From positions 1 to 16,042 of the forward strand of contig JBDNIO010000285.1 of the NCBI GenBank assembly GCA_041688215.1: DNA of 16,042 nucleotides, written 5' to 3'. How positions within the stretch are numbered: position 1 is the first letter of the stretch; every line of letters starts with the position of its first letter. Origin of the DNA: JBDNIO01 sp041688215 (GTDB lineage Bacteria > Pseudomonadota > Gammaproteobacteria > Nevskiales > Salinisphaeraceae). Made by a program: the position numbers and the translations under genes. Positions 6,662 to 14,551 of the stretch are shown piece after piece. The notes beneath the pieces were generated by a model that worked only from the letters and a program-made list of their open reading frames with translations, was not told where the DNA came from and searched no databases.

Positions 6662-7300
6662 ATGGCTTACCGCGAAACCGCTAAGGTCAAGGCCCGCAAG
6701 CAGTCACAGCGTCAGCAAATCCTGTCTGCCGCACGTGAGCACATTGCCAGCGGTGGCTACCAGGCCGCACAGATGCAGTCATTGGCGCAAGCCTGTGCTA
6801 TCGCCACCGGTACGGTTTATCGCTATTTCCCTTCCAAGGCGGAATTGTTCGCCGAAGTCTTCCGGCTGGCGGTGCAGATCGAGGTGAACGCCGTCGATGC
6901 CGCCGCCCATGCCGCGGGCGCACCGGCGCAACGTCTGGAGGCGGTAATCACAACTTTCGTGCACCGTGCCCTGCGCGCCCCGCGGCTGGCCTATGCCCTA
7001 CTGGCCGAACCGGTTGACCCCGCGGTTGAGCGCGAGCGGCTGGTATTCCGGCAAAGCTATGCCCGGATTATTGAAAATCTATTAGTGGAAGGCATTGCCA
7101 CTGGCACGTTTGCCGAACAGAATCCAGAACTCTCGGCCGCGGCGCTGGTCGGCATAATGAACGAAACGCTGGTAGGACCGCTGTCGCCCACACCACAAAC
7201 CGATACCCCTGAACACTATTCAGAACCGCAGGAATCAGAATTAATTCAGGCCATCATCGCCCTGTGCATGCGTGCCGTCACAGGCAGGAGAACAACATGA
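6662..7300 (+). CDS. TetR/AcrR-family transcriptional regulator
   Basis: A 212-residue regulator. The N-terminal DNA-binding domain spans about residues 14-63: a basic first helix (KQSQRQQILSAAREHIA), then a helix-turn-helix ending in the hallmark GTVYRYFPSKAELF (50-63). The C-terminal ligand-binding domain (about 70-212) is divergent, as usual in this family. The gene is first in an operon: its TGA overlaps the ATG of the acyl-CoA dehydrogenase gene (ATGA at 7297-7300). The partners suggest an acyl-CoA or fatty-acid-like ligand, which is inference. The only in-frame ATG that preserves the domain is at 6662. It has no recognisable Shine-Dalgarno because the leader is taken up by the palindrome, so translation may be inefficient. 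It most likely represses its own operon through the 6633-6656 site. Confidence 0.92.
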   Translation: MAYRETAKVKARKQSQRQQILSAAREHIASGGYQAAQMQSLAQACAIATGTVYRYFPSKAELFAEVFRLAVQIEVNAVDAAAHAAGAPAQRLEAVITTFVHRALRAPRLAYALLAEPVDPAVERERLVFRQSYARIIENLLVEGIATGTFAEQNPELSAAALVGIMNETLVGPLSPTPQTDTPEHYSEPQESELIQAIIALCMRAVTGRRTT

Positions 7301-9003
7301 GCACCCAGTCAGAAAGCATCCCGACGCAATCCGATTTTCCCGACATCAGCGAACCCACTCACGAAGTCAGTAACCAGCCGCCGCCGCTGGCTGGCTACAA
7401 CGCATTCGATTCGGATATCGCATTAACCGAAGCCCTGGAACGTGAAGGCGGCGGCTGGGGCGCACAACGTTGCCATGAATTTGGTGCATGGGCCGGTGGC
7501 GACATGATTGAGCTGGGTTTCCAGGCGAATGAAAACCCACCCAAACTGAAAACCCATGACCGCTACGGCCATCGCATAGACGAAGTGGAATTTCACCCGG
7601 CTTACCACCGCGTGATGGCCGCTTCCATCAAACACGAATTGCACGCCCTGCCCTGGAACGAATCCCGACCCGGCGCGCATGTGGTGCGTTCGGCACTCGG
7701 CTACATGAACGGCCAGTTCGAGGCCGGGCACGGTTGTCCGATTACCATGACCTACGCCGCAATTCCGGCGCTGCGGCACCAACCGGACATCGCCGCCGTA
7801 TGGGAGCCGCGCATTACGTCCACCGAATATGACCCACGTTGTATCCCTGCCGAGCAAAAAACCGGCGCCACTATCGGCATGGGCATGACCGAAAAACAGG
7901 GCGGCTCGGATGTGCGCGCCAGCACCACCCGCGCCTATCCGATCGGCAAGGGCGGGCCTGGCGGTGATTATGAACTGGTCGGCCACAAGTGGTTTTTCTC
8001 CGCGCCCATGTGCGATGCGTGGCTGGTACTGGCCAATACGGACAAGGGCATCAGTTGTTTCCTGGCGCCCAAATGGCGCCCGGACAACACCCGTAATCAA
8101 ATCCATATTCAACGCCTGAAGGACAAACTCGGGGATAAATCCAACGCTTCCTCCGAGGTGGAGTTTCGCGGCGCCTACGCACAAATGATCGGCGCCGAAG
8201 GCCGCGGCGTGCCGACGATAATCGAAATGGTCATGCACACCCGCCTGGACTGCATGACGGGTTCCGCCGCCCTCGTGCGCCAGGCCGTGATCCAGGCGAT
8301 TCACCACGCGACCTATCGCGAAGCGTTCGGCAAAAAGCTGATAGATCAACCGCTGATGCAAAATGTGCTCGCCGATCTGGCGCTGGAATCCGAGGCGATG
8401 CTGGCGCTGATGCTGCGCAGCTCGCGCGCAGTGGATTCTTCACATCAAGGCAATGAACAGGAAAAACTATTCGCCCGCATCGCCACCGGGATTGGCAAAT
8501 ACTGGATATGCAAACGCACGCCGGTAACCATTAACGAAGCCCAGGAGTGTTTGGGAGGTGCAGGGTTCGTCGAGGAATCCATCCTGCCCCGGCTTTATCG
8601 CCAGGCGCCGCTGAATTCCATCTGGGAAGGCTCGGGCAATATTCAGTGTCTGGACGTATTGCGCGCAATGGCCCGCGAACCGGAAACAGTCGAGGCCTTA
8701 ACCGCCGAACTTTGGGCCGCGAAGGGCGAAAACGCGGCCTACGACGCACATATCCAGCGGCTGCATAAACAACTCGGCGATCAAGCAGATATGGAGATAC
8801 GCGCACGCCGTATTGTCGAGGATATGGCGCTGGCATTACAGGCCTCGGTACTGATTCGCGCCGGCAACAGCAGCGTATCGGATGCGTTTTGTGCCGCGCG
8901 CCTGGAAAGCAGCGGCCTGGCATTCGGCACCCTGCCTGCTGGCCTGGATTTCGCAAGCATTATCGAACGCGCCCAACCCAAGTTGAAAGCAGGTGCAGTG
9001 TGA
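7297..9003 (+). CDS. AidB-like acyl-CoA dehydrogenase
   Basis: A 568-residue flavoprotein of the AidB branch of acyl-CoA dehydrogenases (E. coli AidB has about 541 residues). An N-terminal extension rich in Ser, Pro and Glu precedes the catalytic body. The FAD- and substrate-binding signature MGMTEKQGGSDVRA lies near residues 193-206, and GHKWFFSAPMCDAWLVLA follows at about 228. Near the C terminus is ECLGGAGFVEES...PRLYRQAPLNSIWEGSGNI. Glu444 in WEGSGNI aligns with the catalytic glutamate, so dehydrogenation of an acyl-CoA ester is plausible. E. coli AidB itself binds DNA and is tied to the alkylation response, but this gene's setting with a crotonase and TetR regulator points to acyl-CoA catabolism. 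The ATG at 7297 has a GGAGAA ribosome-binding site and overlaps the TetR stop. The TGA at 9001-9003 overlaps the next GTG start. Confidence 0.93.
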   Translation: MSTQSESIPTQSDFPDISEPTHEVSNQPPPLAGYNAFDSDIALTEALEREGGGWGAQRCHEFGAWAGGDMIELGFQANENPPKLKTHDRYGHRIDEVEFHPAYHRVMAASIKHELHALPWNESRPGAHVVRSALGYMNGQFEAGHGCPITMTYAAIPALRHQPDIAAVWEPRITSTEYDPRCIPAEQKTGATIGMGMTEKQGGSDVRASTTRAYPIGKGGPGGDYELVGHKWFFSAPMCDAWLVLANTDKGISCFLAPKWRPDNTRNQIHIQRLKDKLGDKSNASSEVEFRGAYAQMIGAEGRGVPTIIEMVMHTRLDCMTGSAALVRQAVIQAIHHATYREAFGKKLIDQPLMQNVLADLALESEAMLALMLRSSRAVDSSHQGNEQEKLFARIATGIGKYWICKRTPVTINEAQECLGGAGFVEESILPRLYRQAPLNSIWEGSGNIQCLDVLRAMAREPETVEALTAELWAAKGENAAYDAHIQRLHKQLGDQADMEIRARRIVEDMALALQASVLIRAGNSSVSDAFCAARLESSGLAFGTLPAGLDFASIIERAQPKLKAGAV

Positions 9004-9857
9004 ATTACCAATCAATAACCTACGAGGCCGATGGCCGCATCGCAAGAATCACGCTGGATCGCCCGGAACGCTTGAACGCATTCGACGAACACATGCCGCG
9101 AGAAATCCGGCAGGCGGTTGAGTTCGCAAATGCCGATGAGGCCATCCATGTCATCATTCTCGCTGGCGCCGGCGACGCCTTTTGCGCCGGTTACGACCTG
9201 AAGGAATTCGCCGAAGCCAATCACGCATATAACCAGTCCATGCCCTGGGACCCGATGGTGGATTACCGCATTATGCGGACCAACACCGAAGATTTCATGT
9301 CCCTGTGGCGCAGCTACAAACCGGTGATCTGCAAGGTGCATGGCTATGCGGTAGCGGGCGGTTCGGACCTCGCCTTGTGCTGCGATCTGGTAATCATGGC
9401 CGAAGACGCAAAAATCGGCTACCCCCCTGCCCGCGTCTGGGGGTGCCCCACCACCGCCATGTGGGTTTATCGCCTGGGCGCGGAACGCGCCAAACGCATG
9501 CTGCTGACGGGGGATTTAATCGACGGACGAGAAGCCGAGAAACTCGGGCTTGTACTGGAAGCCGTGCCGCCGGCCGAGCTGGATGATCGCGTCGAGCATC
9601 TCGCCAGACGTATGGCCGGCGTGCCCAAAAATCAGCTGATGATGCAGAAGCTAATGATCAACCAGGCTTACGACAACATGGGCCTCACAAGCACGCAGAA
9701 TATGGCCACCCTGTTCGACGGCATTACCCGACATTCGCCGGAGGGCCAGTGGTTCAAGGAGTATGCCGCCGAACACGGATTTCAGGAAGCCGTGAAACTA
9801 CGCGATTCGGGTGCGGATATTCCAGGCGAAAAGCCCTGGCCCAGGATGCCAGACTGA
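9000..9857 (+). CDS. Crotonase / enoyl-CoA hydratase-family protein lacking both catalytic Glu
   Basis: A 285-residue crotonase-fold protein that starts with GTG at 9000, overlapping the acyl-CoA dehydrogenase stop as GTGA, so the two are translationally coupled. The CoA-binding oxyanion-hole segments are present: FCAGYDLKEF at about 62-71 and VAGGSDLALCCDLV at about 118-131. In rat enoyl-CoA hydratase the catalytic residues are Glu144 and Glu164. By eye the aligned positions here are Asp123 (GGSD) and Pro143 (GYPPARVWG). Classical water addition to enoyl-CoA is therefore doubtful. Other crotonase activities such as isomerase, hydrolase or a C-C bond reaction are possible. The motif ARVWGCPTTAMWVYRLGAERAKRML marks a distinct subfamily. 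The operon context suggests action on the product of the neighbouring dehydrogenase. It ends 14 bases from convergent maf. Confidence 0.9.
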   Translation: MNYQSITYEADGRIARITLDRPERLNAFDEHMPREIRQAVEFANADEAIHVIILAGAGDAFCAGYDLKEFAEANHAYNQSMPWDPMVDYRIMRTNTEDFMSLWRSYKPVICKVHGYAVAGGSDLALCCDLVIMAEDAKIGYPPARVWGCPTTAMWVYRLGAERAKRMLLTGDLIDGREAEKLGLVLEAVPPAELDDRVEHLARRMAGVPKNQLMMQKLMINQAYDNMGLTSTQNMATLFDGITRHSPEGQWFKEYAAEHGFQEAVKLRDSGADIPGEKPWPRMPD

Positions 9858-9871
9858 TAGCAGACGAGTTC

Positions 9872-10459
9872 CTACAAACTGAATACGCCCACACTGCGCA
9901 GCAACGCCGCCGTCTCGAACAGCGGCAATCCCATCACCCCGGAATAGCTGCCCTGCAACGACTCTACGAACAGTGCACCCCGGCCCTGAATGGCATAGGC
10001 ACCCGCCTTGTCTGCGGGCTCGCCCGTGCGCCAGTAAGCGTCTATTTCTTGAGCAGAAATATTGCGAAAGCTAACCGTGCTGGTACTGAGTGCGCTGGAT
10101 TCGTGCTTTGCATTGATCAGCGCCACGCCGGTCATGACCTGGTGCGAACGCCCTGACAGCCGTGCAAGCATTTCTAGCGCGTGGGACTTGTTACGCGGTT
10201 TTCCAAAAATTGCACCGTCAATCGCCACTGCGGTATCTGCGCCCAGACAGGGCAGTTGGCTGTCAGAATACTGTCGGCCTGCCTGCGCCTTTTCCAGCGC
10301 TATGCGCAGCACATAGTTCGCCGCACCCTCCTCCGGCGCAGGGGTTTCATCAATATCCGCCGCTTGCACCACAAAGGCCAGGCCGATTTGCTGCAACAAT
10401 TCTGCCCTGCGTGCAGACTGGGATGCCAGCACTAATTTAGCGTTTCCTGTTTGCGTCAT
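9872..10459 (-). CDS. maf: Maf-family nucleotide pyrophosphatase (YhdE type)
   Basis: A 195-residue Maf/HAM1-superfamily protein of the usual length. YhdE-type members hydrolyse dTTP, UTP and related modified nucleotides to monophosphates, a house-cleaning role in the cytosol. The N-terminal signature ASQSARRAELL (12-22) has Ala where ASxSPRR has Pro. Further motifs are GADTAV (73-78), the KP pair (87-88), DKAGAYAIQG (150-159) and the C-terminal SGVMGLPL (173-180). KAGAYAIQG favours the YhdE (dTTP/UTP) branch over the YceF (m7GTP) branch. The start is ATG at 10457-10459; AGGA lies very close upstream, so the ribosome-binding site is not ideal. It lies 52 bases downstream of nhaD on the same strand. 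That gap has an imperfect stem, GACCCTAT/ATAGGGGTC (10465-10496), and co-transcription is possible. Confidence 0.95.
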   Translation of the reverse strand: MTQTGNAKLVLASQSARRAELLQQIGLAFVVQAADIDETPAPEEGAANYVLRIALEKAQAGRQYSDSQLPCLGADTAVAIDGAIFGKPRNKSHALEMLARLSGRSHQVMTGVALINAKHESSALSTSTVSFRNISAQEIDAYWRTGEPADKAGAYAIQGRGALFVESLQGSYSGVMGLPLFETAALLRSVGVFSL

Positions 10460-10511
10460 TTCCTGACCCTATGTGGAGGCCGGGTGTATAGGGGTCCCAT
10501 ATTTCAAGACT

Positions 10512-11957
10512 CTAAAACAAAGCGCCGTTGATCAAAAAATGCGTCCAGATACTGGCCGCAAAGCCCAGGCCCACAGCCCAGGACCATTTTAGGTGGCCGA
10601 AGAAGGTATACACGCCGCGCGCCTGCCCCATTACCGCCACACCGGCCGCCGAGCCGATGGACAGCAACGAACCGCCGACCCCGGCGGTCAACGTGGCCAG
10701 CAGCCACTGGCCGTGGCTCATATCCGGCAGCATGGTGAGCACCGCGTACATGACCGGAATGTTGTCGACCACGGCCGACGATATGCCGACCAGCACGTTC
10801 GCCACTGTCGGACCAAAGCCGCCATAAAATGTTTGCGAAAGTTCGGCCAGAAAACCCAGCGTGCCGAGACCACCCACGCACAGGATAATACCGTAGAAAA
10901 ACAGCAGCGTATCCCACTCGGCACGTTCAACCTGGCGGAAAATATTGAACGGTTCGCGCCGGGTTTCGCGCTCGGAAACGGCAAGGCCCGCGTCAGCTTC
11001 GTGGTCCAGATAGCCGAGTTGGGTGCTCTCGCGGTGATGCAGGTAATAGCCAAACAGCTTGAGCAGACCCAGGCCGGTCATCATGCCCAACACAGGCGGC
11101 AGATTCAGGACGGTATGCGCGGTAACTGCCATTACAATGGTCACCACAAACAGCGCGATGACCCTGTAGGCACCCTTGCGTAAATCCACGGCCTCATCCA
11201 GCGGCGCCGGTTTGGCGTTGGGAATAGCCCACATCATGATGACCGCGGGCACCAGCCAGTTCACCAGCGCCGGTACAAACAGATCGAAGAACTCAAAGAA
11301 CGTGACCACGCCTTTTTGCCAGACCATAAGCGTTGTAATATCGCCAAACGGACTGAATGCGCCACCGGCGTTCGCGCCCACCACAATATTCACGCAGGCG
11401 GGTACCAGAAAACGCGGATTGCCGGCGCCCACCGCCAGTACTACAGTCGATAACAGCAACGCGGTGGTCATATTGTCCGCCACCGGCGAAATCACAAACG
11501 CCAGCGCACCGGTGATCCAGAAAATTACGCGGAAAGAAAAACCGCGGGTTACCAGCCAGCCGCGCAGCGCATCGAACACGCCGCGCTCTTCCATGGTGTT
11601 GATGTAAGTCATGGCCGCCAGCAGGAAGAGAAACAGTTCCGCGTATTCGAGCAGGCTTTGGCGCACGGCGATCTCTGCGGTTTCGGTATCCCCGGTTTGC
11701 AGCAGGGCAATGGCTACCACGGCCCAGATGATGCCGGCAGCGACAATCACCGGTTTCGATTTACTTAAATGGATCTTGTCTTCGGCAATAACTAGTAAAT
11801 ACGCGAGCACAAAAATACCCAATGCCAGATAACCCGCCCAGTGATGGGTAAAGTCGTGGACCACCGCCTCGCCCGGTTCAAGCGCCAGTGCCACGCCGGG
11901 CACGAGCAACATAAAAACGCATACAAGGAAGGGGTTCAGGGCAGCAAGAACGCGCAT
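10512..11957 (-). CDS. nhaD: NhaD-type Na+/H+ antiporter
   Basis: A 481-residue inner-membrane protein with around a dozen hydrophobic segments, including a first one at about 8-26 that may act as a signal anchor or be cleaved. It exchanges cytoplasmic Na+ (and Li+) for protons and supports growth in saline or alkaline conditions. NhaD signatures are PVADNMTTALLLSTVV (158-173) and GANAGGAFSPFGDITTLMVW (194-213), both with the charged residues expected in ion-transport helices. A long charged cytoplasmic loop (about 310-345, DHEADAGLAVSERETRRE) separates the two halves. The ATG at 11955-11957 has a GAGG ribosome-binding site about ten bases upstream. It is divergent from the thioesterase gene across about 176 bases, and maf follows downstream on the same strand. 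The transporter fits a marine or brackish lifestyle. Confidence 0.95.
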   Translation of the reverse strand: MRVLAALNPFLVCVFMLLVPGVALALEPGEAVVHDFTHHWAGYLALGIFVLAYLLVIAEDKIHLSKSKPVIVAAGIIWAVVAIALLQTGDTETAEIAVRQSLLEYAELFLFLLAAMTYINTMEERGVFDALRGWLVTRGFSFRVIFWITGALAFVISPVADNMTTALLLSTVVLAVGAGNPRFLVPACVNIVVGANAGGAFSPFGDITTLMVWQKGVVTFFEFFDLFVPALVNWLVPAVIMMWAIPNAKPAPLDEAVDLRKGAYRVIALFVVTIVMAVTAHTVLNLPPVLGMMTGLGLLKLFGYYLHHRESTQLGYLDHEADAGLAVSERETRREPFNIFRQVERAEWDTLLFFYGIILCVGGLGTLGFLAELSQTFYGGFGPTVANVLVGISSAVVDNIPVMYAVLTMLPDMSHGQWLLATLTAGVGGSLLSIGSAAGVAVMGQARGVYTFFGHLKWSWAVGLGFAASIWTHFLINGALF

Positions 11958-12073
11958 AAGCCGGTAACCTCAGGCTAGGGATGCCGCAACGGGCAGGGGA
12001 AAAACGCGCGCTATAGTACTGCAAGTCCTGTGGCGTAATCAGGCCAATGCGGGCAAAAGCTTGCCGCCAGGGT

Positions 12074-12079
12074 TATAAT
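12074..12079 (+). promoter_or_regulatory. Possible -10 box for the thioesterase gene
   Basis: A perfect TATAAT lies 54 bases upstream of the chosen ATG. No good -35 stands 16-18 bases upstream, where GGGCAA occurs at 12051-12056. It supports the start at 12134 over an upstream ATG at 12047, which would precede it. Confidence 0.4.
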
Positions 12080-12133
12080 TTCCGCGCCGCAGGCAGCCGG
12101 CATTCTCAGAATTTCAGAAAAAAAGACAGCGGT

Positions 12134-12931
12134 ATGAGCTTCGAATTCGAGCAAGACACCCGAGTAACTATGCACGCGCCCGGTGAATACCGCGCCGAGA
12201 TTTCCGACCGCTGGAATATCATGACGGTGCCCAACGGGGGTTATCTTATGGCTGTTGCCGCCAGCGCCTTGCGCGAGCATCTGCCCCACCCCGACCCATT
12301 CACCATTACCGGCCATTTTCTTAAACCCATCGCGCCCGGCCCGGTGACGATCCAGGTTGAAACCATGAAAGTCGGCAAGGCGGTCAGCTTCGGCCAGGCC
12401 AGGCTAATTCAGGATGACCAGGAGCGCCTGCGGGTTACCGCCGCCTTCGGCGCGCTGGATAATCGTAGTGGGTTGAATCAAGTAAGTCGTCCCATGCCCG
12501 TGATCCCGCCCTTTGACGAATGCGTGCGCGCAGAAATCCCACTGGAATTTTTCAAGCATGTCGATGTAGCGTTCACGCCCGAATCTGCGCGCTGGATGAA
12601 CGGCCAGTATGACGACAACTGCGAGTTGGCAGGCTGGACCTCTTTCAGCGACGGTTGCGAGCCCAACGCGCTCTCACTCATTCTTTTCGCCGATGGTTTT
12701 CCGCCGCCTGTGTTCCGCAAGATCGGCCCCGCCGGCTGGGTGCCCACCCTGGAAATGACGGTGCAAGTGCGTGCGCACCCCGCCCCCGGCCCCTTGCGCT
12801 GTCGTTTCAGCTCGCGGCTGATTACCGAAGGCTACGCCGAGGAAGACGGCGAAATCTGGGATTCGCAGGGCAAGCTGGTCGCAATCAGCCGCCAACTGGA
12901 AGCCATCCGCCTGCCTGATAAAAGCAAATAG
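12134..12931 (+). CDS. Thioesterase-family protein (TesB-like double hotdog)
   Basis: A 265-residue protein with the layout of double-hotdog acyl-CoA thioesterases. The first half contains PNGGYLMAVAASALREHL (about 33-50), the typical NGGYL segment of these enzymes, then the strand-rich TITGHFLKPIAPGPVTIQVETMKVGKAVSFGQARL. The second half contains GWTSFSDG...ALSLILFADGFPPPVF and WVPTLEMTVQVRAHPAPGPL (about 203-222), the usual second-domain signature. It is predicted to hydrolyse acyl-CoA to free acid and CoA in the cytosol. The substrate chain is unknown. The ATG at 12134 is preferred because a TATAAT box lies upstream and family similarity begins here; the open frame extends further upstream but without similarity. 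The ribosome-binding site is weak. It is divergent from nhaD and is followed by a hairpin cluster. Its neighbourhood is rich in acyl-CoA genes. Confidence 0.87.
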   Translation: MSFEFEQDTRVTMHAPGEYRAEISDRWNIMTVPNGGYLMAVAASALREHLPHPDPFTITGHFLKPIAPGPVTIQVETMKVGKAVSFGQARLIQDDQERLRVTAAFGALDNRSGLNQVSRPMPVIPPFDECVRAEIPLEFFKHVDVAFTPESARWMNGQYDDNCELAGWTSFSDGCEPNALSLILFADGFPPPVFRKIGPAGWVPTLEMTVQVRAHPAPGPLRCRFSSRLITEGYAEEDGEIWDSQGKLVAISRQLEAIRLPDKSK

Positions 12932-12938
12932 CCCGCGC

Positions 12939-13051
12939 TTGGCACACGGATGTGCCAACATTGTTGAGCACTGCAAGTGCTTGAAAATGAAGAAACACAA
13001 GAACCGCGTTTTTGTGTTTCGTAGGTAAAAAAGTCCAGGGATGGAGTTTTT
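12939..13051. repeat. Cluster of four hairpins after the thioesterase gene
   Basis: TTGGCACA/TGTGCCAA (12939-12946/12951-12958) is perfect with loop CGGA. AGCACT/AGTGCT (12967-12972/12976-12981) is perfect. GAAACACAAGAA/TTTTTGTGTTTC (12992-13003/13009-13020) forms 12 pairs with one G-T and loop CCGCG. AAAAAGTCCA/TGGAGTTTTT (13028-13037/13042-13051) has one mismatch and can extend to GGT/ACC. The first stem begins eight bases after the stop codon but has no U-tract. The arrangement recalls the 26-290 array without sharing sequence. It is non-coding. Confidence 0.68.
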
Positions 13052-13085
13052 CACCAACTTCCTAGCGCCGCTACTCCAAGGTGTA

Positions 13086-13114
13086 GTGACAGTTTGCGTT
13101 GCCTTAGGTAAAAT
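13086..13114 (+). promoter_or_regulatory. Sigma70 promoter of the AtuA-type pair
   Basis: GTGACA (13086-13091, five of six matches) is followed by a 17-base spacer and TAAAAT (13109-13114, five of six). Transcription would start near 13121, giving a leader of about 62 bases before the ATG at 13183. It lies just after the hairpin cluster. Confidence 0.62.
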
Positions 13115-13182
13115 GCGTTGCTGGCCGCTTGAAAACAAACTTTGAACAACAGCGCCACTGATTTCAAAATAGAGAATATTGT

Positions 13183-14550
13183 ATGAGCAAAGCACCCGTA
13201 CTGATTGCCAACGGCCAGGCTTTCTGGGGCGACAGCCCACTAGGGCCCGTGCGGCTGGTGAACGAGGGCCCGTTGCACTACCTGACGCTGGATTACTTGG
13301 CCGAAGTCACCATGAGCATTCTGCAAAAGCTCAAACAGCGTGACCCCAACGCCGGTTATGCCACCGACTTCGCGAAAATGCTTGAACGCATCCTGCCCAC
13401 CTGCAAGGAAAAAGGCATCTGCGTGGTCGCAAACGCGGCAGGCGTAAATCCGGATGCCTGCCTGGAAGCCATCAAACAGGTGGTAAACGAACTCGGATTA
13501 TCCGGCGTGCGCATTGCCATTATTGAGGGTGATGACATCCTGGATGATCTCGACAGCCTCATCGCCGGCGGCGAATCGTTCAAGAACATGGATACCGGCG
13601 ACGAACTGGCGTCGGTAAGAGATAAAGTCTCGAGCGCGAATGTTTACATCGGCGCCGGCCCGGTAGCCGAAGCCCTGGCCCAGGGCGCGGACGTGATTCT
13701 GGCCGGGCGGCTAACCGATCCCTCACTGGTCGTCGGCCCGCTCATGCACGAATTCGGCTGGTCGCTAACCGATTATGACCAGCTCGCAGCGGCCACGGTT
13801 GCAGGTCATATACTCGAATGCGGCGCCCAGTGCACCGGCGGCAACTACGTCAACTGGCGCGACGTGCCGGACATGGCGGGCATTGGCTACCCGGTAATCG
13901 AGGCCGAGGAAGACGGCAGTTTCGTGGTAACCAAGCACGAAGGTACCGGCGGTCTGGTAAATATCGAAGCGGTTTCCTCACAACTGCTGTACGAAATGGG
14001 CGACCCCAAGCATTACCTCGGCCCGGACGTACAAGCGGATTTCACCACTATTAAATTAGACCAAGTCGGCGAGAATCGCGTGCGCGTGTCCGGCATCAAA
14101 GGCACCGCGCCCACCGACACCTACAAGGTTTCCATCTCCTACCACGATGGCTATAAGGTCGTTGGCCACATCGTGTATTCCGGCCCCGACGCTATCGACA
14201 AATCCCACAAGGCCGCGGAGGTCTTATTCGAACGCCTGAAGATGCACGGCGTTGAGATTCCCGAAAAAGATCGTTTTGTCGAACTCTTCGGCAGCAACGT
14301 GTGCCTGAACGGCATTGTGCCCGCCCCCGAACAGCCCGGCGAAATCATGCTGCGCGTCGGCGCGCGCGGCCAAGACCGCAATGCGCTAAATCACCTGGGC
14401 ATGGAACTTGCGCCGCTGGCCACAAGCGGTCCGCCCGGGCTAACCGGCTTCGCCGGCGGCCGCCCCAAAGCCAGCCCGATCATCGGCTACTGGCCGGCGC
14501 TAATGGATAAGTCGAAAGTAAAAACTTCCGTGCGCGTAGTGGAGATTTAA
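13183..14550 (+). CDS. AtuA-family protein (DUF1446), large domain
   Basis: A 455-residue protein of the acyclic-terpene-utilisation AtuA family. The family is named after AtuA of the Pseudomonas citronellol/geraniol pathway; its biochemical role is still unclear. Conserved segments visible are NAAGVNP (84-90), IAIIEGDDI (about 111-119), GAGPVAEAL, GADVILAGRLTDPSL, GHILECGAQCTGGNY (about 208-222), HEGTGGLVN (about 252-260), YLGPDVQADF and VGARGQDRNAL. The C terminus ends with GGRPKASPIIGYWPALM. Many family members carry an extra C-terminal ferredoxin-like domain. Here that domain is a separate gene starting one base after this stop, so the two products probably form a complex. No other atu genes (biotin carboxylase or carboxyltransferase subunits) are in the window, so a terpene pathway cannot be assumed. 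The ATG at 13183 follows a good sigma70 promoter, but its ribosome-binding site is weak. Confidence 0.9.
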   Translation: MSKAPVLIANGQAFWGDSPLGPVRLVNEGPLHYLTLDYLAEVTMSILQKLKQRDPNAGYATDFAKMLERILPTCKEKGICVVANAAGVNPDACLEAIKQVVNELGLSGVRIAIIEGDDILDDLDSLIAGGESFKNMDTGDELASVRDKVSSANVYIGAGPVAEALAQGADVILAGRLTDPSLVVGPLMHEFGWSLTDYDQLAAATVAGHILECGAQCTGGNYVNWRDVPDMAGIGYPVIEAEEDGSFVVTKHEGTGGLVNIEAVSSQLLYEMGDPKHYLGPDVQADFTTIKLDQVGENRVRVSGIKGTAPTDTYKVSISYHDGYKVVGHIVYSGPDAIDKSHKAAEVLFERLKMHGVEIPEKDRFVELFGSNVCLNGIVPAPEQPGEIMLRVGARGQDRNALNHLGMELAPLATSGPPGLTGFAGGRPKASPIIGYWPALMDKSKVKTSVRVVEI

Positions 14551-14551
14551 T

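Noticed and set aside
7423..8361. 312-codon minus-strand open frame inside the acyl-CoA dehydrogenase gene
   Set aside because: It is antisense to a gene with clear family motifs, shows no domain, and is expected in GC-rich coding DNA.
10593..11183. 196-codon plus-strand frame across nhaD
   Set aside because: It is antisense to the well-supported nhaD gene and has no family features or ribosome-binding site.
12047..12133. Upstream start for the thioesterase gene
   Set aside because: The 29 extra codons show no family similarity and include a TATAAT box, so the ATG at 12134 is preferred.
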